A stretch of DNA of 64,000 bases, from positions 4,307,021 to 4,371,020 of the forward strand of contig NC_079223.1 of the NCBI RefSeq assembly GCF_029633865.1, given 5' to 3'. The translations under genes were made by a program, and so were the position numbers. Shown here piece after piece: positions 23,641 through 34,566 of the stretch. This DNA is from Lampris incognitus (taxonomy: Eukaryota; Chordata; Actinopteri; Lampriformes; Lampridae). The notes beneath the pieces are model-generated. The model worked only from the letters and a program-made list of their open reading frames with translations. It made no database searches and had not been told where the DNA came from. Position 1 is the first letter of the stretch. Every line of letters starts with the position of its first letter.

Positions 23641-24682
23641 TGATCAAAGCAGGCGAATTACAGCAGCAAAACCCGCCGTCGTGCTTTCGGTCCTTTGTTT
23701 ATAAGATTGTGCTGTAATGTAAAATACGGTAAAATGTTCAATTTAACAATGAATATGTCTCTATTTGTCATCTCCTTACGGAGACTGGAGCAAAACCAAG
23801 GTTCGCCTTACGTGAAGCACACACGGACACACGGGCTAGGGTACATATTCCTTTGGCGATACCAAATGCGTCGTTACGTCGCTAGGTTTCCCCGCCGCTG
23901 GGGAGGACGCCAGGCATTCTGTCATCGCAACAAATGCCATCACCGTGTCGGGTGTCTTTGCGCATGCATGTGTCATGCCCGAAAGGTTTGCGCAGCATGT
24001 TTGTCTCGTCTGCCTGTGTGTTCAAAGACAATGGCACGCTGTCACGCCTGCGACACAAGTGTGCAACGCAACACAATCTGTGCGAGCTCGCCTACACCAC
24101 TAAACCTCGACAGACCACATGCAAAGAAAGGGTACAAACGCATCAGCGTCCACCTTCTGAAAATACGCTGCAGCCTAACTGAACCGAGTAAAACGCACAT
24201 TTTGAAGCAGTAGCCACGTGCTAACATCACACAGATTTGCAAACCTTTTTCTTGGAAGTTTACCCTCAATCACACTTATCGATCATTCCATTAGCCCACA
24301 TCAGCCAGCCATCGATTAGTATCGGCGGCGTCCCTGAAAGGGCAGGAAGCCCCCGGTAAGATTCCAAACGTCTTTATCAGGAGAGATGGGATACAAGATA
24401 ACGTCCAGACTCCAGCAACGTTAATACGCGGTCATATCCGAGTCAAACGGGTCCTTCTAAACCCAGTCCCCCTCCCACCTGACGCTCAAGCTTCGTAGTG
24501 TTTATTTATTTTTGCTTCAGAGACAATGCACAGCCCGCCCCCCTAAGCGCTGGTTAAAAGGCTCAGCCTGCGCCGGTCTCAGCCCCAAATAAGCCCCCCG
24601 GCGACCCCACACGGCGCTCACCGGCAGCCGGATGTGCGCGCGGGGAGCGCAGGCTCCTCGGCGCGAGAGGCTGCACGCTCAC
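23641..24682. other. dst intron between a2 exon 4 and the alternative first exon
   Basis: No further exon or repeat recognised. Frames of up to 172 codons at 23695-24213 lack similarity. Confidence 0.45.
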
Positions 24683-24896
24683 CTGCGATCCGGAGCACGG
24701 CTCTCTCCGCGGGGTCCAGCACGGAGCCCCCGTGGAACTTCCTCTTGGACCTCTCGTGCCTGGGCAGGTTCCATGGCAACGTGTCCCCGGGGGCCGGCGA
24801 CGCCGAACCAGATCTGTAGCTGCACTCGTCCTCGTCCGAGAAATCCGCCGACGAAGACATGGAGCAGTGGAGGGACGGGTTTCCCGAACTGGAACT
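24683..24896 (-). CDS. dst: dystonin a2-isoform exon 4 (linker before actin-binding domain)
   Basis: The 214-bp exon has a phase-0 acceptor (cttttgtcccgcag|AGTTCC) and a phase-1 donor (ATCGCAG|GTGAGC). It encodes 71 residues: a serine-rich start, the acidic block SSADFSDEDECSYRSGSASP, then the basic PWNLPRHERSKRK and SVLDPAERAVLRIA. These match the remembered human dystonin isoform 2 segment (SSADFSDEDD..., LPWNLPKHERSKRK, DPAERAVLRIADERDKV). In the family it is the cytosolic linker between the membrane-anchored N-terminus and the calponin-homology actin-binding domain. The phase-1 end provides the first base of the Asp codon expected at the CH exon. A 13-bp minisatellite begins only about 88 bp upstream of the acceptor. 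Confidence 0.92.
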
Positions 24897-24983
24897 CTGC
24901 GGGACAAAAGACACGGAACAAGGCTCGGTTCATGTCAGGCGCGCGCTCGCGGCACATGTCGCATGAAGCCCCGCACACATCGC

Positions 24984-25421
24984 AGGAGAACATGGCAGGA
25001 GAACGTGACAGGAGAACGTGACAGAACATGATAGGAGAACATGACAGGAGAACGTGACAGGAGAACGTGACAGAAGGTGATAGGAGAACATGACAGGAGA
25101 ACGTGAAGGAGAACGTGACAGAAGGTGATAGGAGAACATGACAGGAGAACGTGACAGGAGAACGTGACAGAAGGTGATAGGAGAACATGACAGGAGAACG
25201 TGAAGGAGAACGCGACAGGAGAACATAACAGGAGAACGTGACAGGAGAACATAACAGGAGAACACGACAGGAGAACATAACAGGAGAACACGACAGGAGA
25301 ACATAACAGGAGAACGTGACAGGAGAACATAACAGGAGAACGTGACAGGAGAACAAAACAGGAGAACACGACAGGAGAATATAACAGGAGAACGCGACAG
25401 GAGAACGTGACAGCAGAACAC
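24984..25421. repeat. 13-bp minisatellite
   Basis: About 33 copies of acaggagaacgtg/catg/cacg/ataac variants. Runs of the 13-bp unit are interrupted by short deletions (gtgaaggag) and a higher-order block that includes acagaaggtgatagg. Long minus-strand frames (PVMFSCHVLLS...) are by-products. Confidence 0.95.
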
Positions 25422-26478
25422 GGTATTACCATGGCGGTTTGGACTAAAGGCGCGTGATGTCGGCGGACGTTAGGCTCGGTACAGCGGGGCGCCGCGCGAC
25501 AATCAAAAGAAAGGACGGCGGCGCGGGATAAAGGCGACGTGAGATCGGCCGCATCATGGCTCCCCCGCCAGGCCGGGGGCCGGACTTACCGCCGCGTACA
25601 TGGAGACGCCCGTCGGACGGTGAGCAGCCTGATCCGCCGGCTTCCTCGCGCATCTGCGCGTCAATTAAAGGTAGTGCCACGCCCTTCCAGGGATGCTCGG
25701 GGTAACGCGTCCCCCGCCCTCGCTCCTCCTCCTCCTCCTCCTCGCAAGACCGGGATTCAGGACGACGTCGGTTCTCCGGAGAGATGTGCCGGGGATGCAG
25801 GAGGGGGGGCAGAAGGGCAACAGTCTGCACGCGTCTCCGCCTCACACAATAGCGCCTGCCGGGCCGCATCACAGCCGCGGTGTTACAGCGCCATCCTCCT
25901 CACGCCGTGCTGAACACCACGTCTGGAGGAGGGGGGAGGAGGCAGGCAAACATGTCTGCCAGGTAGGCGGCAGCCCAGCGAGACCGCCTTGTGTCTGGGC
26001 TCTACAAGCCCGCTCGTCCCTCAACCCCGTGTTCCTACCCGAGCCTGGTCTTACCTGTGGTACCGTAGCGTTTCAGGCGACTCTTTCACTTCCGGGTTCA
26101 CGCGTCAGGGTGCGCTTGCCGAGACGATGGCGGCTGTGCGGAGCGCACCGCTGCTCTGCCGCGGCTGTTGCTGCGCCCGCGTCTGACTGACGGAGCTCTG
26201 TGCAGGTCTGAACAGCGAGCTGTTGCACAGGGAAAAGGGTGAGGCTGCACGAGAGCACCAACACCGCCACCCGTCACGCTGTGCATGGGCACACGTGTAG
26301 CCGGGCACTTCGCTCGTGCTGGTTCCCAAAAGGGAGGAAACTAAGAATTCCTGATATCAGCTTTTGTTTGTTAAACTGGCCGACCCCCCCCCCCCAAGGC
26401 CAACTTTCGGGATTTTAGGACAGTAGCTGGGCTGTCTTCACAGGGACATGGAGCAGTTTTCGATGTCGTGCTTCACCA
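25422..26478. other. CpG-rich dst intron segment with possible embedded start site
   Basis: The stretch from about 25450 to 26250 is strongly GC- and CpG-rich. At 26127 a plus-strand ATG in strong context (gagacgATGGCGG) opens a 19-codon frame, MAAVRSAPLLCRGCCCARV, preceded by cacttccggg, an ETS-like motif. No donor site or downstream exon could be shown. It may be a bidirectional or cryptic promoter, or a relic. Confidence 0.35.
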
Positions 26479-26869
26479 TGGCGTCCGGGTGGCGTGGCGG
26501 TCAACTCCGTTGCCTACCAACACGGGGGTCGCCGGTTCGAATCCCCGTGTTACCTCCGGCTTGGTCGGGCGTCCCTACAGGCACATTTGGCCGTGTCTGC
26601 GGGTGGGAAGCCGGATGGGGGTATGTGTCCTGGTCGCTGCACTTGCGCCTCCTCAGGTCGGTCGGGGTGCCTGTTCTGGAGGGGGGGAGGGAATAGCGTG
26701 ACCCTCCCACGCGCTACGCCCCGCTGGTAAAACTCCCCACTGTCAGGTGAGAAGAAGCGGCTGGCGACTCCACGTGTATCAGAGGAGACATGTGGTAGTC
26801 TGCAGCCCTCCCCGGATCAGCGGAGGGGGTGGAGCAGAGACCGGGACGGCTCGTAAGCGTGGGGTAATA
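26479..26869 (+). mobile_element. SINE (family A) lacking its 3' end, joined to another repeat
   Basis: Good head (gcgtccgggtggcgtggcgg, B-box ggttcgaatcc) and body up to gcgtggggtaat. The expected tggccaagtacaattgggg end is missing, replaced directly by the repeat starting agactctgtgc. Confidence 0.85.
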
Positions 26870-27075
26870 GACTCTGTGCATAACTGTAGTCCACTGACTT
26901 CCGGTTTCTACTCTGGCGGTCATACCAGTTTCCTGTTTGTTGGCGTGTTTTTGGCGATGCCTGCAGGATTTACCCTGGATAAATGTCAACCACATGCACA
27001 CAACTGTCCACAAACTTGCACCTGCACCTGCACCTACCAGCACACGGGTGACAAGGTTCAAGTTGTACACATCAA
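26870..27075 (+). repeat. Unclassified dispersed repeat, copy 1
   Basis: Shares long blocks with 34567-34830: ccactgacttccggtttcta, gcggtcataccagtttcctg, tttttggcgatgcc, caggatttacc, caaccacatgcacacaact and ctaccagcacacgggtga. Neither copy shows clear terminal repeats or recognisable coding. The class is unknown. Confidence 0.75.
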
Positions 27076-27457
27076 GTTACGTCCACAATTAGGAGGAGTT
27101 TTATCATCCTCATAGTTGTGTAAATCCTCATAATCGTAATATGAGGACAGACAGGAAGAACTCACAAGAGCGCAGCGGTAATAATAAGGCCCACCCCTCC
27201 TCCCATGAAGTGACGACAGGCCTGTTCCATGTAGGAACGGCCCACTTCCTGCTGAGACCTGCTCTTTCCTTCAGCACTGTACTGAGTGACACGTGTGATG
27301 TTTAACAAACGTGTTAATACCATCTGTAACTCGGTGAACAAGTGTGAGAAGAAACACGGCATGTTATGATGAACCGCTGACAAAGTGACCTGGTTATAAC
27401 AGTGAATAATAGCCTCTCTTTCAAATTCTTACAAAGGAACTCTGATGTAAACACATA
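27076..27457. other. dst intron, no recognisable element
   Basis: Nothing identifiable before the Tc1 element. Confidence 0.4.
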
Positions 27458-28591
27458 CACTCATGGGCTAAAACATTATGACCACTCACAGATGAACCGG
27501 GTAACACCGACCATCTCCGAACCAGGGCACATGTCGCCAAGGTCTGGGTAGACTGGATGCTAAGAGAACACTCGGTTCTTGTAGTCGACGTGTTGGATGC
27601 AGGTGAAATGGGCCAGAGTAAAGACCTGAGCGACTCTGACCAGGACCAAATTATTATGGCCAGACTGGGTCAGAGCATCCCTGTAACAGCAAGGCTTGTG
27701 GGGTGGTCCCGGCGTCAGCAGTGGTCCGAGGAGGGACAAACCACAAACCGGCTACAGGGTGTTGGGTGTCCAAGGCTCATCGATGCACGAGGGCAACGGA
27801 TGCTATCCCGTCTGGTCCGAACCGACAGACGGTCTACCGTGGCCCAAGTCACGGGTCATTTTAATGACGGTTACGGGAGGAATGTGTCACAGTGTGCCCA
27901 GGATGACGCCTGTCCACCGTGGAAAGTGCCTACAGTGGACACACGAGCGTCGGAACTGGACCTGGGAGCAGTGGAAGAAGGTCGCCCGGTCCGAGATTTC
28001 TTTTAAATCACGTGGCTGGCCGTGTACCTGTGTGCCGTTTACCTGGGTAAATGATGTCCCCAGGATGCCCTGTGGGATGATGAAAGCCGGTGGATGGAGT
28101 GTGATGCTCTGGGCAATGTCCTGCTGGGGAAACCCTGGGTCCGGCCATTCACGTGGACCTCAATTTGACACATGCCACCTACCTAAACATCGTTGCAGAC
28201 CCGGTATGTTCCTTCATGGCATCGGTATCCCCTGATGGCAGAGGCCTCTTCCAGCAGGATAATGCACCCTGCCACTCTGCACACATTGTTCAGGAATGGT
28301 TTCAGGAACACGATGAAGTGTCCAAGGTGTTGGCCCGGCCTCCAAATTCTCCAGATCTTAATCCAATTGAGCATCTGTGGGATGTGCCGGACCGACAAGT
28401 CTGATCCACAGTGGCTCCACCTCACAACTTACAGGACTTGAAGGGTCTTCTGCTAATGTTTTGGTGCCGGCACAGGACACCTTCAGGGGTCTCGCAGAGT
28501 CCATGCCTCGGTGGGTCGGCACTGTTTTGGCAGCTTGTGGAGGACCAACAGCACATTAGGCAGGTGGTCATAATGTTTTGGCTCATCTGTG
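27458..28591 (+). pseudogene. Degenerate Tc1/mariner transposon with DD36E-type transposase
   Basis: Terminal inverted repeats (aaaacattatgaccac at 27470-27485 and its complement at 28564-28580) extend to TA dinucleotides at 27456-27457 and 28592-28593, giving a complete 1134-bp element. The transposase is split over frames. The N-terminal part holds the DNA-binding region (QIIMARLGQS...). The C-terminal part, from about 28156, reads QQDNAPCHSA, then NSPDLNPIEHLWD. The last two catalytic residues, D in QQDN and E in PIEH, are separated by 36 residues, not the 34 of classical Tc1, so it fits the DD36E group. Stops and frameshifts make it non-functional. It is antisense to dst within an intron. 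Confidence 0.88.
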
Positions 28592-28593
28592 TA

Positions 28594-29185
28594 TCTAAAT
28601 ACCCTCAAACATTTACACGCCGACATGTGTGTATCATATGAGCTGATCTAAGATGGTCCGTCCACATAAAGGGCGACAAAGGTGAAATTGTAATGAAAGC
28701 TGATGAGACTCATTTACATCGTCGTGAATTTGAAGTCCGCTTACTGCAAAATAGAATCAGAGAAGACAAGGACGTCATCGCTGAAACGAACATGGTGAGA
28801 GTTATGGATTTCATGGTGACACCAAGCGCCTTTTACCTTTTCTGTTTCCATGCCGGTGTGCCCTGCCCTCCTCTGCTGCTTCTTATAACCAGCAGAAAGC
28901 ACCACCTTACCAAAACACACCAATCTGCAGTTGCTTGGACCAAATCAGGCTTTACTCTTCAGGACGCGTCCCAGCCGGCTTACAGGTCCCTCTTCATTAA
29001 GGCGGTAGAGCATGCATCCTGAAACGTTGACATGGCTTATATGTGCTGAAACTACAAATGCAACTACGTTATGCCCCCTGCACAGTGGACAGGGAGAGAC
29101 TCCTACCTCTGACAATGAGAAGCCAGCAGTGTCGGTGTCTCCCTGACACTGGCTAGTGCTATACAGCGACTTCCTAACAACAGGA
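28594..29185. other. dst intron, unassigned frame
   Basis: A 109-codon plus-strand frame at 28693-29022 begins MKADETHLHRREFEVRLLQN; I do not recognise it and see no splice signals supporting it. Confidence 0.35.
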
Positions 29186-29902
29186 AGTGGAGGACTGGAA
29201 TGAGAGGGAGGACAGTGGAATGGTGAGGATGCCAGGAGTAGAGGTGATGAAGGTGGATGAGTTTAAATACTTGGGGTCAACTGTCCAAAGTAACGGGGAG
29301 TGCAGGAGAGAGGTGAAGAAGAGGGTGCAGGCAGGGTGGAGTGGGTGGAGAAGAGGGTGCAGGCAGGGTGGAGTGGGTGGAGAAGAGTGTCAGGAGTGAT
29401 GTGTGACAGAAGGGTACCAGCAAGAGTTAAAGGGAAGGTTTACAAGATGGTGGTGAGACCAGCTATGTTGTATGGTTTGGAGACAGTGGTGCTGATGAAA
29501 AGACAGGAGGTGGAGCTGGAGGTGGCAGAGATGAAGATGATGAGATTTTCACTGGGAGTGATGAAGAAGGACAGGATTAGGAACGAGTATATTAGAGGGA
29601 CAGCTCAGGTTGGACGGTTTGGAGACAAAGCAAGAGAGACAAGATGGAGATGGTTTGGACATGTGTGGAGGAGAGATGCTGGGTATAGTGGGAGAAGGAT
29701 GCTGAATATGGAGCTGCCAGGGAAGAGGAGAAGAGGAAGGCCAAAGAGGAGGTTTATGGAGGTGGTGAGGGAGGACATGCAGGTGGCTGGTGTGACAGAG
29801 GAAGGTGCAGAGGACAGGAAGAGATGGAGACGGATGATCCACTGTGGTAGTAGTAGCCAAAGGTAGTAGTAGGAGGAGGAGGAGGAGGAGGAGGAGGAGG
29901 AG
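29186..29902 (+). mobile_element. RTE-clade LINE 3' end, copy 1
   Basis: Encodes the C-terminal end of an RTE-type endonuclease/reverse transcriptase: DEFKYLGSTVQSNGECRREV, RPAMLYGLE, RWRWFGHVWRR and RRRGRPKRRFMEVV. It terminates in a TAG-then-AGG trinucleotide tail, as RTE elements end in microsatellites. A 32-bp segment (gaagagggtgcaggcagg...) is tandemly duplicated at about 29318-29381. It is 5'-truncated and lacks the polymerase core. Confidence 0.88.
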
Positions 29903-30055
29903 AACATTGAGGAAAACAGGTGTATTATGTCACTGGATGTTTGTCTTTGCCCACACAAGACCTTTCCTGGAGCTCTTGCGCGTCCAGAAATCTCAGGTGT
30001 TGCTTTTCTTTTGGTGCGGGTCATTTATTATAACCAGCGGTCATTTTTACTTTAT

Positions 30056-30352
30056 AATAAATACTGTCAAACAGAAGTCAATTATAATAAATAATGTCAC
30101 ACAGAAGTCAATTATAATAAATAATGTCACACAGAAGTCAATTATAATAAATACTGTCACACAGAAGTCAGTTATAATAAATACCGCCACACAGAAGTCA
30201 GTTATAATAAATACCGTCACACAGAAGTCAGTTATAATAAATACCGTCACACAGAAGTCAGTTATAATAAATACCGTCACACAGAAGTCAGTTATAATAA
30301 ATACCGTCACACAGAAGTCAGTTATAATAAATACCGTCACACAGAAGTCAGT
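30056..30352. repeat. 30-bp minisatellite
   Basis: Ten copies of a 30-bp unit (agaagtcagttataataaat plus accgtcacac). Early copies differ by cagttata>caattata, then the rest are nearly uniform. As 30 is divisible by 3, it leaves a frame repeating IINTVTQKSV, an artefact. Confidence 0.95.
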
Positions 30353-30530
30353 TGGTCTTTTTGTGCTCACGGCTGAGCTCAAAAGCAGCACCACACGACT
30401 GCTGGGCTGAGAAAGCAGTAAGCAAAAGGAGAAGACATTAATTCTGTCCTTCCTCCACCGCAACCTATTTATGGTGCTCAGCACCACCATAAACAGGACA
30501 AATAAACAAATAAATGAATGTAATTTGGAA

Positions 30531-30532
<2 letters not shown>

Positions 30533-30579
<47 letters not shown>
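30533..30579. repeat. (GAT)n microsatellite
   Basis: About 15 gat trinucleotides. Confidence 0.97.
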
Positions 30580-30580
<1 letters not shown>

Positions 30581-31147
30581 ACACAAATGGCAGAATGGAT
30601 AACTGCACACATACTGATATTCCCCACTAACTGTTAGCTACGGCCGTCCCTGCAGTAAGGAGGAACCCTGATTGCCGTGCGTCTTACTGTATATTCTCCT
30701 TCCCGCCCCACACTCCACCCAGGCCCGGGGCAGGCCCGGGGCAGGCCCGGGACAGGCCTGGGACAGGCCTGGCCATACGCCACATCCGGTCTGGCACGAC
30801 AACAATGGATGGACAACGGCAAAAAAAGAGAACGGAACACAAGGTCGGCGGCCTGTCAGTGATCGACTGTGAGACCACTGAGGGATCGAACCAGACCACG
30901 AGCCGGTCTGGTTCTGTTCAAAGAGCGAGCTGGGGTCGGGGGGCAATAGAGTGCACGACTGTACGTGTCGTTTCCTGTCGCCCGACACTCCCCCCAGGAG
31001 GCCTGTGCCCGATTCCAGGCCTGTTATTCGCTCGTCGGTGTTCCTTTAGCCCTGTGTGGTCCCTCGGGGTAAAAGGGTAAATGCAGGACCACCCAAGCTT
31101 GTACCTGCCCCCGCTTACATGCAAGTCCTTACAGTTCGCTGCCCGTG
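30580..31147. other. dst intron with 11-bp GC repeat
   Basis: At 30720-30772 five copies of caggcccgggg/caggcctggga occur in tandem. No gene recognised. Confidence 0.6.
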
Positions 31148-33098
31148 CTTCTACTTCTACTTCTACTTTTACTTTTACTTTTACTTTTACTTTTACTTTG
31201 ACTACTCTATTGATCCCCGTGGGGAAATTCTCCCTCTGCATTTAAGCCATCCTGGCTGTGTAGCTGGGAGCAGTGGGCGGCCGCCCTGCAGCACCCGGGG
31301 ACCACCTCCAGCTGGTCTTGCCCTGCCTCGGTCAGGGGCACAGACCGGAGTACTGACCCTGACACGCATGTCTTTCTGATGGTGGGGGGACCCGGAGGAA
31401 ACCCACCACAGACACAGACCAGAGTACTGACCCTGACATGCATGTCTTTCTGATGGTGGGGGGACCCGGAGGAAACCCACCACAGACACAGACCGGGGTA
31501 CTGACCCTGACATGCATGTCTTTCTGATGGTGGGGGGACCCGGAGGAAACCCACCACAGACACAGACCGGGGTACTGACCCTGACACGCATGTCTTTCTG
31601 ATGGTGGGGGGACCCGGGGCACCCGGAGGAAACCCACCACAGACAGACTGGAGTACTGACCCTGACATGCATGTCTTTCTGATGGTGGGGGGACCCGGAG
31701 GAAACCCACCACAGACACAGACCGGGGTACTGACCCTGACATGCATGTCTTTCTGATGGTGGGGGGACCCGGAGGAAACCCAGCACAGACACAGACCGGA
31801 GTACTGACCCTGACATGCATGTCTTTCTGATGGTGGGGGCACCCGGAGGAAACCCACCACAGACACAGACCGGGGTACTGACCCTGACACGCATGTCTTT
31901 CTGATGGTGGGGGGACCCGGAGGAAACCCACCACAGACACAGACCGGGGTACTGACCCTGACACGCATGTCTTTCTGATGGAGGGGGACCCGGAGGAAAC
32001 CCACCACAGACACAGACCAGAGTACTGACCCTGACATGCATGTCTTTCTGATGGAGGGGGACCCGGAGGAAACCCACCACAGACACAGACCGGAGTACTG
32101 ACCCTGACACGCATGTCTTTCTGATGGCGGGGGGACCCGGAGGAAACCCACCACAGACACAGACCAGAGTACTGACCCTGACATGCATGTCTTTCTGATG
32201 GAGGGGGACCCGGAGGAAACCCACCACAGACACAGACCGGGGTACTGACCCTGACACGCATGTCTTTCTGATGGAGGGGGGACCCAGAGGAAACCCACCA
32301 CAGACACAGACCGGGGTACTGACCCTGACATGCATGTCTTTCTGATGGAGGGGGACCCGGAGGAAACCCACCACAGACACAGACCGGAGTACTGACCCTG
32401 ACACGCATGTCTTTCTGATGGTGGGGGGACCCGGAGGAAACCCACCACAGACACAGACCGGAGTACTGACCCTGACATGCATGTCTTTCTGATGGTGGGG
32501 GGACCCGGAGGAAACCCACCACAGACACAGACCGGGGTACTGACCCTGACATGCATGTCTTTCTGATGGTGGGGGGACCCGGAGGAAACCCACCACAGAC
32601 ACAGACCGGGGTACTGACCCTGACATGCATGTCTTTCTGATGGTGGGGGGACCCGGAGAAAACCCACCACAGACACAGACCGGAGTACTGACCCTGACAT
32701 GCATGTCTTTCTGATGGTGGGGGGACCCGGAGGAAACCCACCACAGACACAGACCGGGGTACTGACCCTGACATGCATGTCTTTCTGATGGTGGGAGACC
32801 TGGAGGAAACCCACCACAGACACAGACCGGAGTACTGACCCTGACATGCATGTCTTTCTGATGGTGGGAGACCTGGAGGAAACCCACCACAGACACAGAC
32901 CGGGGTACTGACCCTGACATGCATGTCTTTCTGATGGTGGGGGACCCGGAGAAAACCCACACAGACACGGGGAGAACATGCAAACTCCACACAGAGGACG
33001 ACCCGGGACGACCCCCAAGGTTGGACTACCCCGGGGCTCGAACCCAGAACCTTCTTGCTGTGAGGCGACCGCGCTGACCACTGCGCCACCGTGCCGCC
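31148..33098 (-). mobile_element. SINE (family C) expanded by an internal 74-bp VNTR
   Basis: Read on minus, the element starts at the V-SINE-type head near 33098 (ggcggcacggtggcgcagtgg-like, B-box gggttcgagcc). It passes gagtttgcatgttctcc, enters the tandem array, and ends with the family C tail (ggatcaatagagtagtcaaa) plus an (AAAGTA)n terminus at 31148-31200. The single-unit copy at 5911-6236 shows the array is not part of the ancestral element. Confidence 0.92.
31340..32950. repeat. 74-bp minisatellite inside the SINE
   Basis: About 21 copies with 74-bp spacing (for example ggtgggggga at 31381 and 31455). The unit contains acccggaggaaacccacc, acagacacagaccgg, gtactgaccctgacatg and catgtctttctgatgg. 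One unit carries a 10-bp cccggggcac insertion. The period is not divisible by 3, giving three overlapping minus frames of about 600 codons that are not genes. Confidence 0.95.
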
Positions 33099-33436
33099 AT
33101 ATTAATTTGACCTTGTACGCTTGGTTCCTTGTGGGGGTTTTAATGTGTGTAACTTATAATATCATTTGCAATTTGTAATAATTGATTTCATTAGTAATCA
33201 TTTCCTTTGTGAGCACGTACTCTGTGTTATTGTTGTCAGACTCAAAACAAGTCATGCCTTTGGCTGCAGACTTCGTGTTTTCATCTGGGTAAGCGGTGGT
33301 CGTAAAGAAATACAACACAATGTTATGAGCGGCCAAGTGTCAGGCAGCCCGGCTGCTCTGCAGGGGCTTTACAGCGCCCCCTGCTGCACAGTAGCGCTCC
33401 ATGTATCACCATTACTTCTTATTTATTTATTTGTGG

Positions 33437-33873
33437 ACCCCTCCCCCTCCCCCTTTCATCCCCAATTGTACTTGTTTTGTCAATTACCCCACTCTGTCAA
33501 TTACCCCACTCGTCCCGGCCTCTGCTCCGCCCCCTCTGCTGACCCGGGGAGGGCTGCAGACTACCACATGCCTCCTCCCATACATGTGGAGGCACCAGCC
33601 GCTGCTTTTCACCTGACAGTGAGGAGTTTCACCAGGGGGACGTAGCGCGTGGGGGGGGTCATGCTATTCCCCCCAGTTCCCCCTCCCCCCCGGACAGGCA
33701 TCCCGATCGACCAGGGGAGGCGCTAGTGCAGCGACCAGGACACGCACCCACATCCGGCTTCCCACCCGCAGACACGGCCAGTTGTGTCTGTAGGGACGCC
33801 CGACCAAGCCGGAGGTAACACGGGGATTCGAACCGGCGATCTTGGTGTTGGTAGGCACCGCTACGCCACCTTC
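33437..33873 (-). mobile_element. tRNA-derived SINE (family A)
   Basis: Reverse orientation, full body. The 3' end has a short internal duplication of gtcaattaccccactc. The head is slightly shortened (ggcaccgctacgccacc). It lies about 120 bp from dst exon 3. Confidence 0.88.
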
Positions 33874-33992
33874 CGTTTTAACCGAATCGTCGGCTAAGGG
33901 CGCGTGATGCAGGGTTTAAGCTCTGTTCTTCTTCTCGTAAAACGTGGCGTGGCAGAGGGGGAGGGAGGGAGGGAGGGGGAGGGGGTACGTAC

Positions 33993-34181
33993 AGGTTTGC
34001 GTGTCGGGGTGACCTGCACGGACTGGTAAAACTCCGGCAGGACTCTCTTCTTCACTTTGCGCTTCCTCGCAGCGGAAGCCGAGTCCGGGTCGCTCTCTGG
34101 CGCCTCCACCAGGATGGGCTTCTCCTCCGCCGCGCGGGCGCGCGCGACCCTCCTGGTGTGGCGCGGACTGTGCCGGAAGCC
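33993..34181 (-). CDS. dst: dystonin a2-isoform exon 3 (basic linker)
   Basis: 189 bp, exactly 63 codons, phase 0 at both ends: acceptor tttactccgcag|GGCTTCC, donor AAACCT|GTACGT. It encodes GFRHSPRHTRRVARARAAEE, then an acidic stretch, then ARKRKVKKRVLPEFYQSVQV and TPTRKP. This follows the remembered human isoform 2 (GFRASPRHLRRR..., RKRRIKKSSRVQPEFYHSVQVTPTRKP). The arginine-rich clusters resemble nuclear localisation signals; in mammals this isoform is perinuclear, so that role is plausible here. The transcript becomes a run of C and CT immediately after the donor (plus-strand G-rich 33955-33986). Confidence 0.92.
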
Positions 34182-34566
34182 CTGCGGAGTAAAGACAGGT
34201 GACAAACAGGCGGCATTTTTGTACTTCCGGTTTGTTTTTTTTCCTCTCTTTGTGTTTGTGTTTCGTAATGAGAAGGAGGAGCAAGCCTTAGCTAAGCCGT
34301 CACAGCTCTGCAGAAAACCTTTTGTTTGTTTTTAGTTAAAACTATTTTGCTAGCTCAGTTTTGGGGAAAAGTGTGTTACAGGTCAGTGTTGTTTAAGTCC
34401 ACCTTTAAAATAGTCGCATTTTTGGGTTTGTGTACTTGGTTTAGTAATTTTGTTTCTCATATTCGTTAGGGATAGGATTGGCTAGTAGAGCTGGTTTCCA
34501 GGGGCGGATTTTCCAAGGGTACGGGGGGGGGGGGTTAAAGGACCTGCAGTTTGTAGAGGGGGCGCG
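34182..34566. other. dst intron, upstream of exon 3
   Basis: Contains a pyrimidine-type tract upstream of the acceptor when read on minus, and a G-run near 34523. No other element recognised. Confidence 0.45.

Noticed and set aside
24679..25432. Minus frames with PVMFSCHVLLS repeats merging with dystonin exon 4
   Set aside because: They read through a clear splice acceptor into a 13-bp minisatellite; the exon boundary at 24896 is well defined.
30056..30352. 30-bp and 31-bp arrays (also at 22256 and 57640) as CRISPR arrays
   Set aside because: Units are contiguous with no unique spacers, in a vertebrate genome, and no cas-like genes are present.
31202..33089. Three minus-strand frames of about 600 codons
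   Set aside because: They are the three phases of the 74-bp array inside a SINE, not a protein gene.
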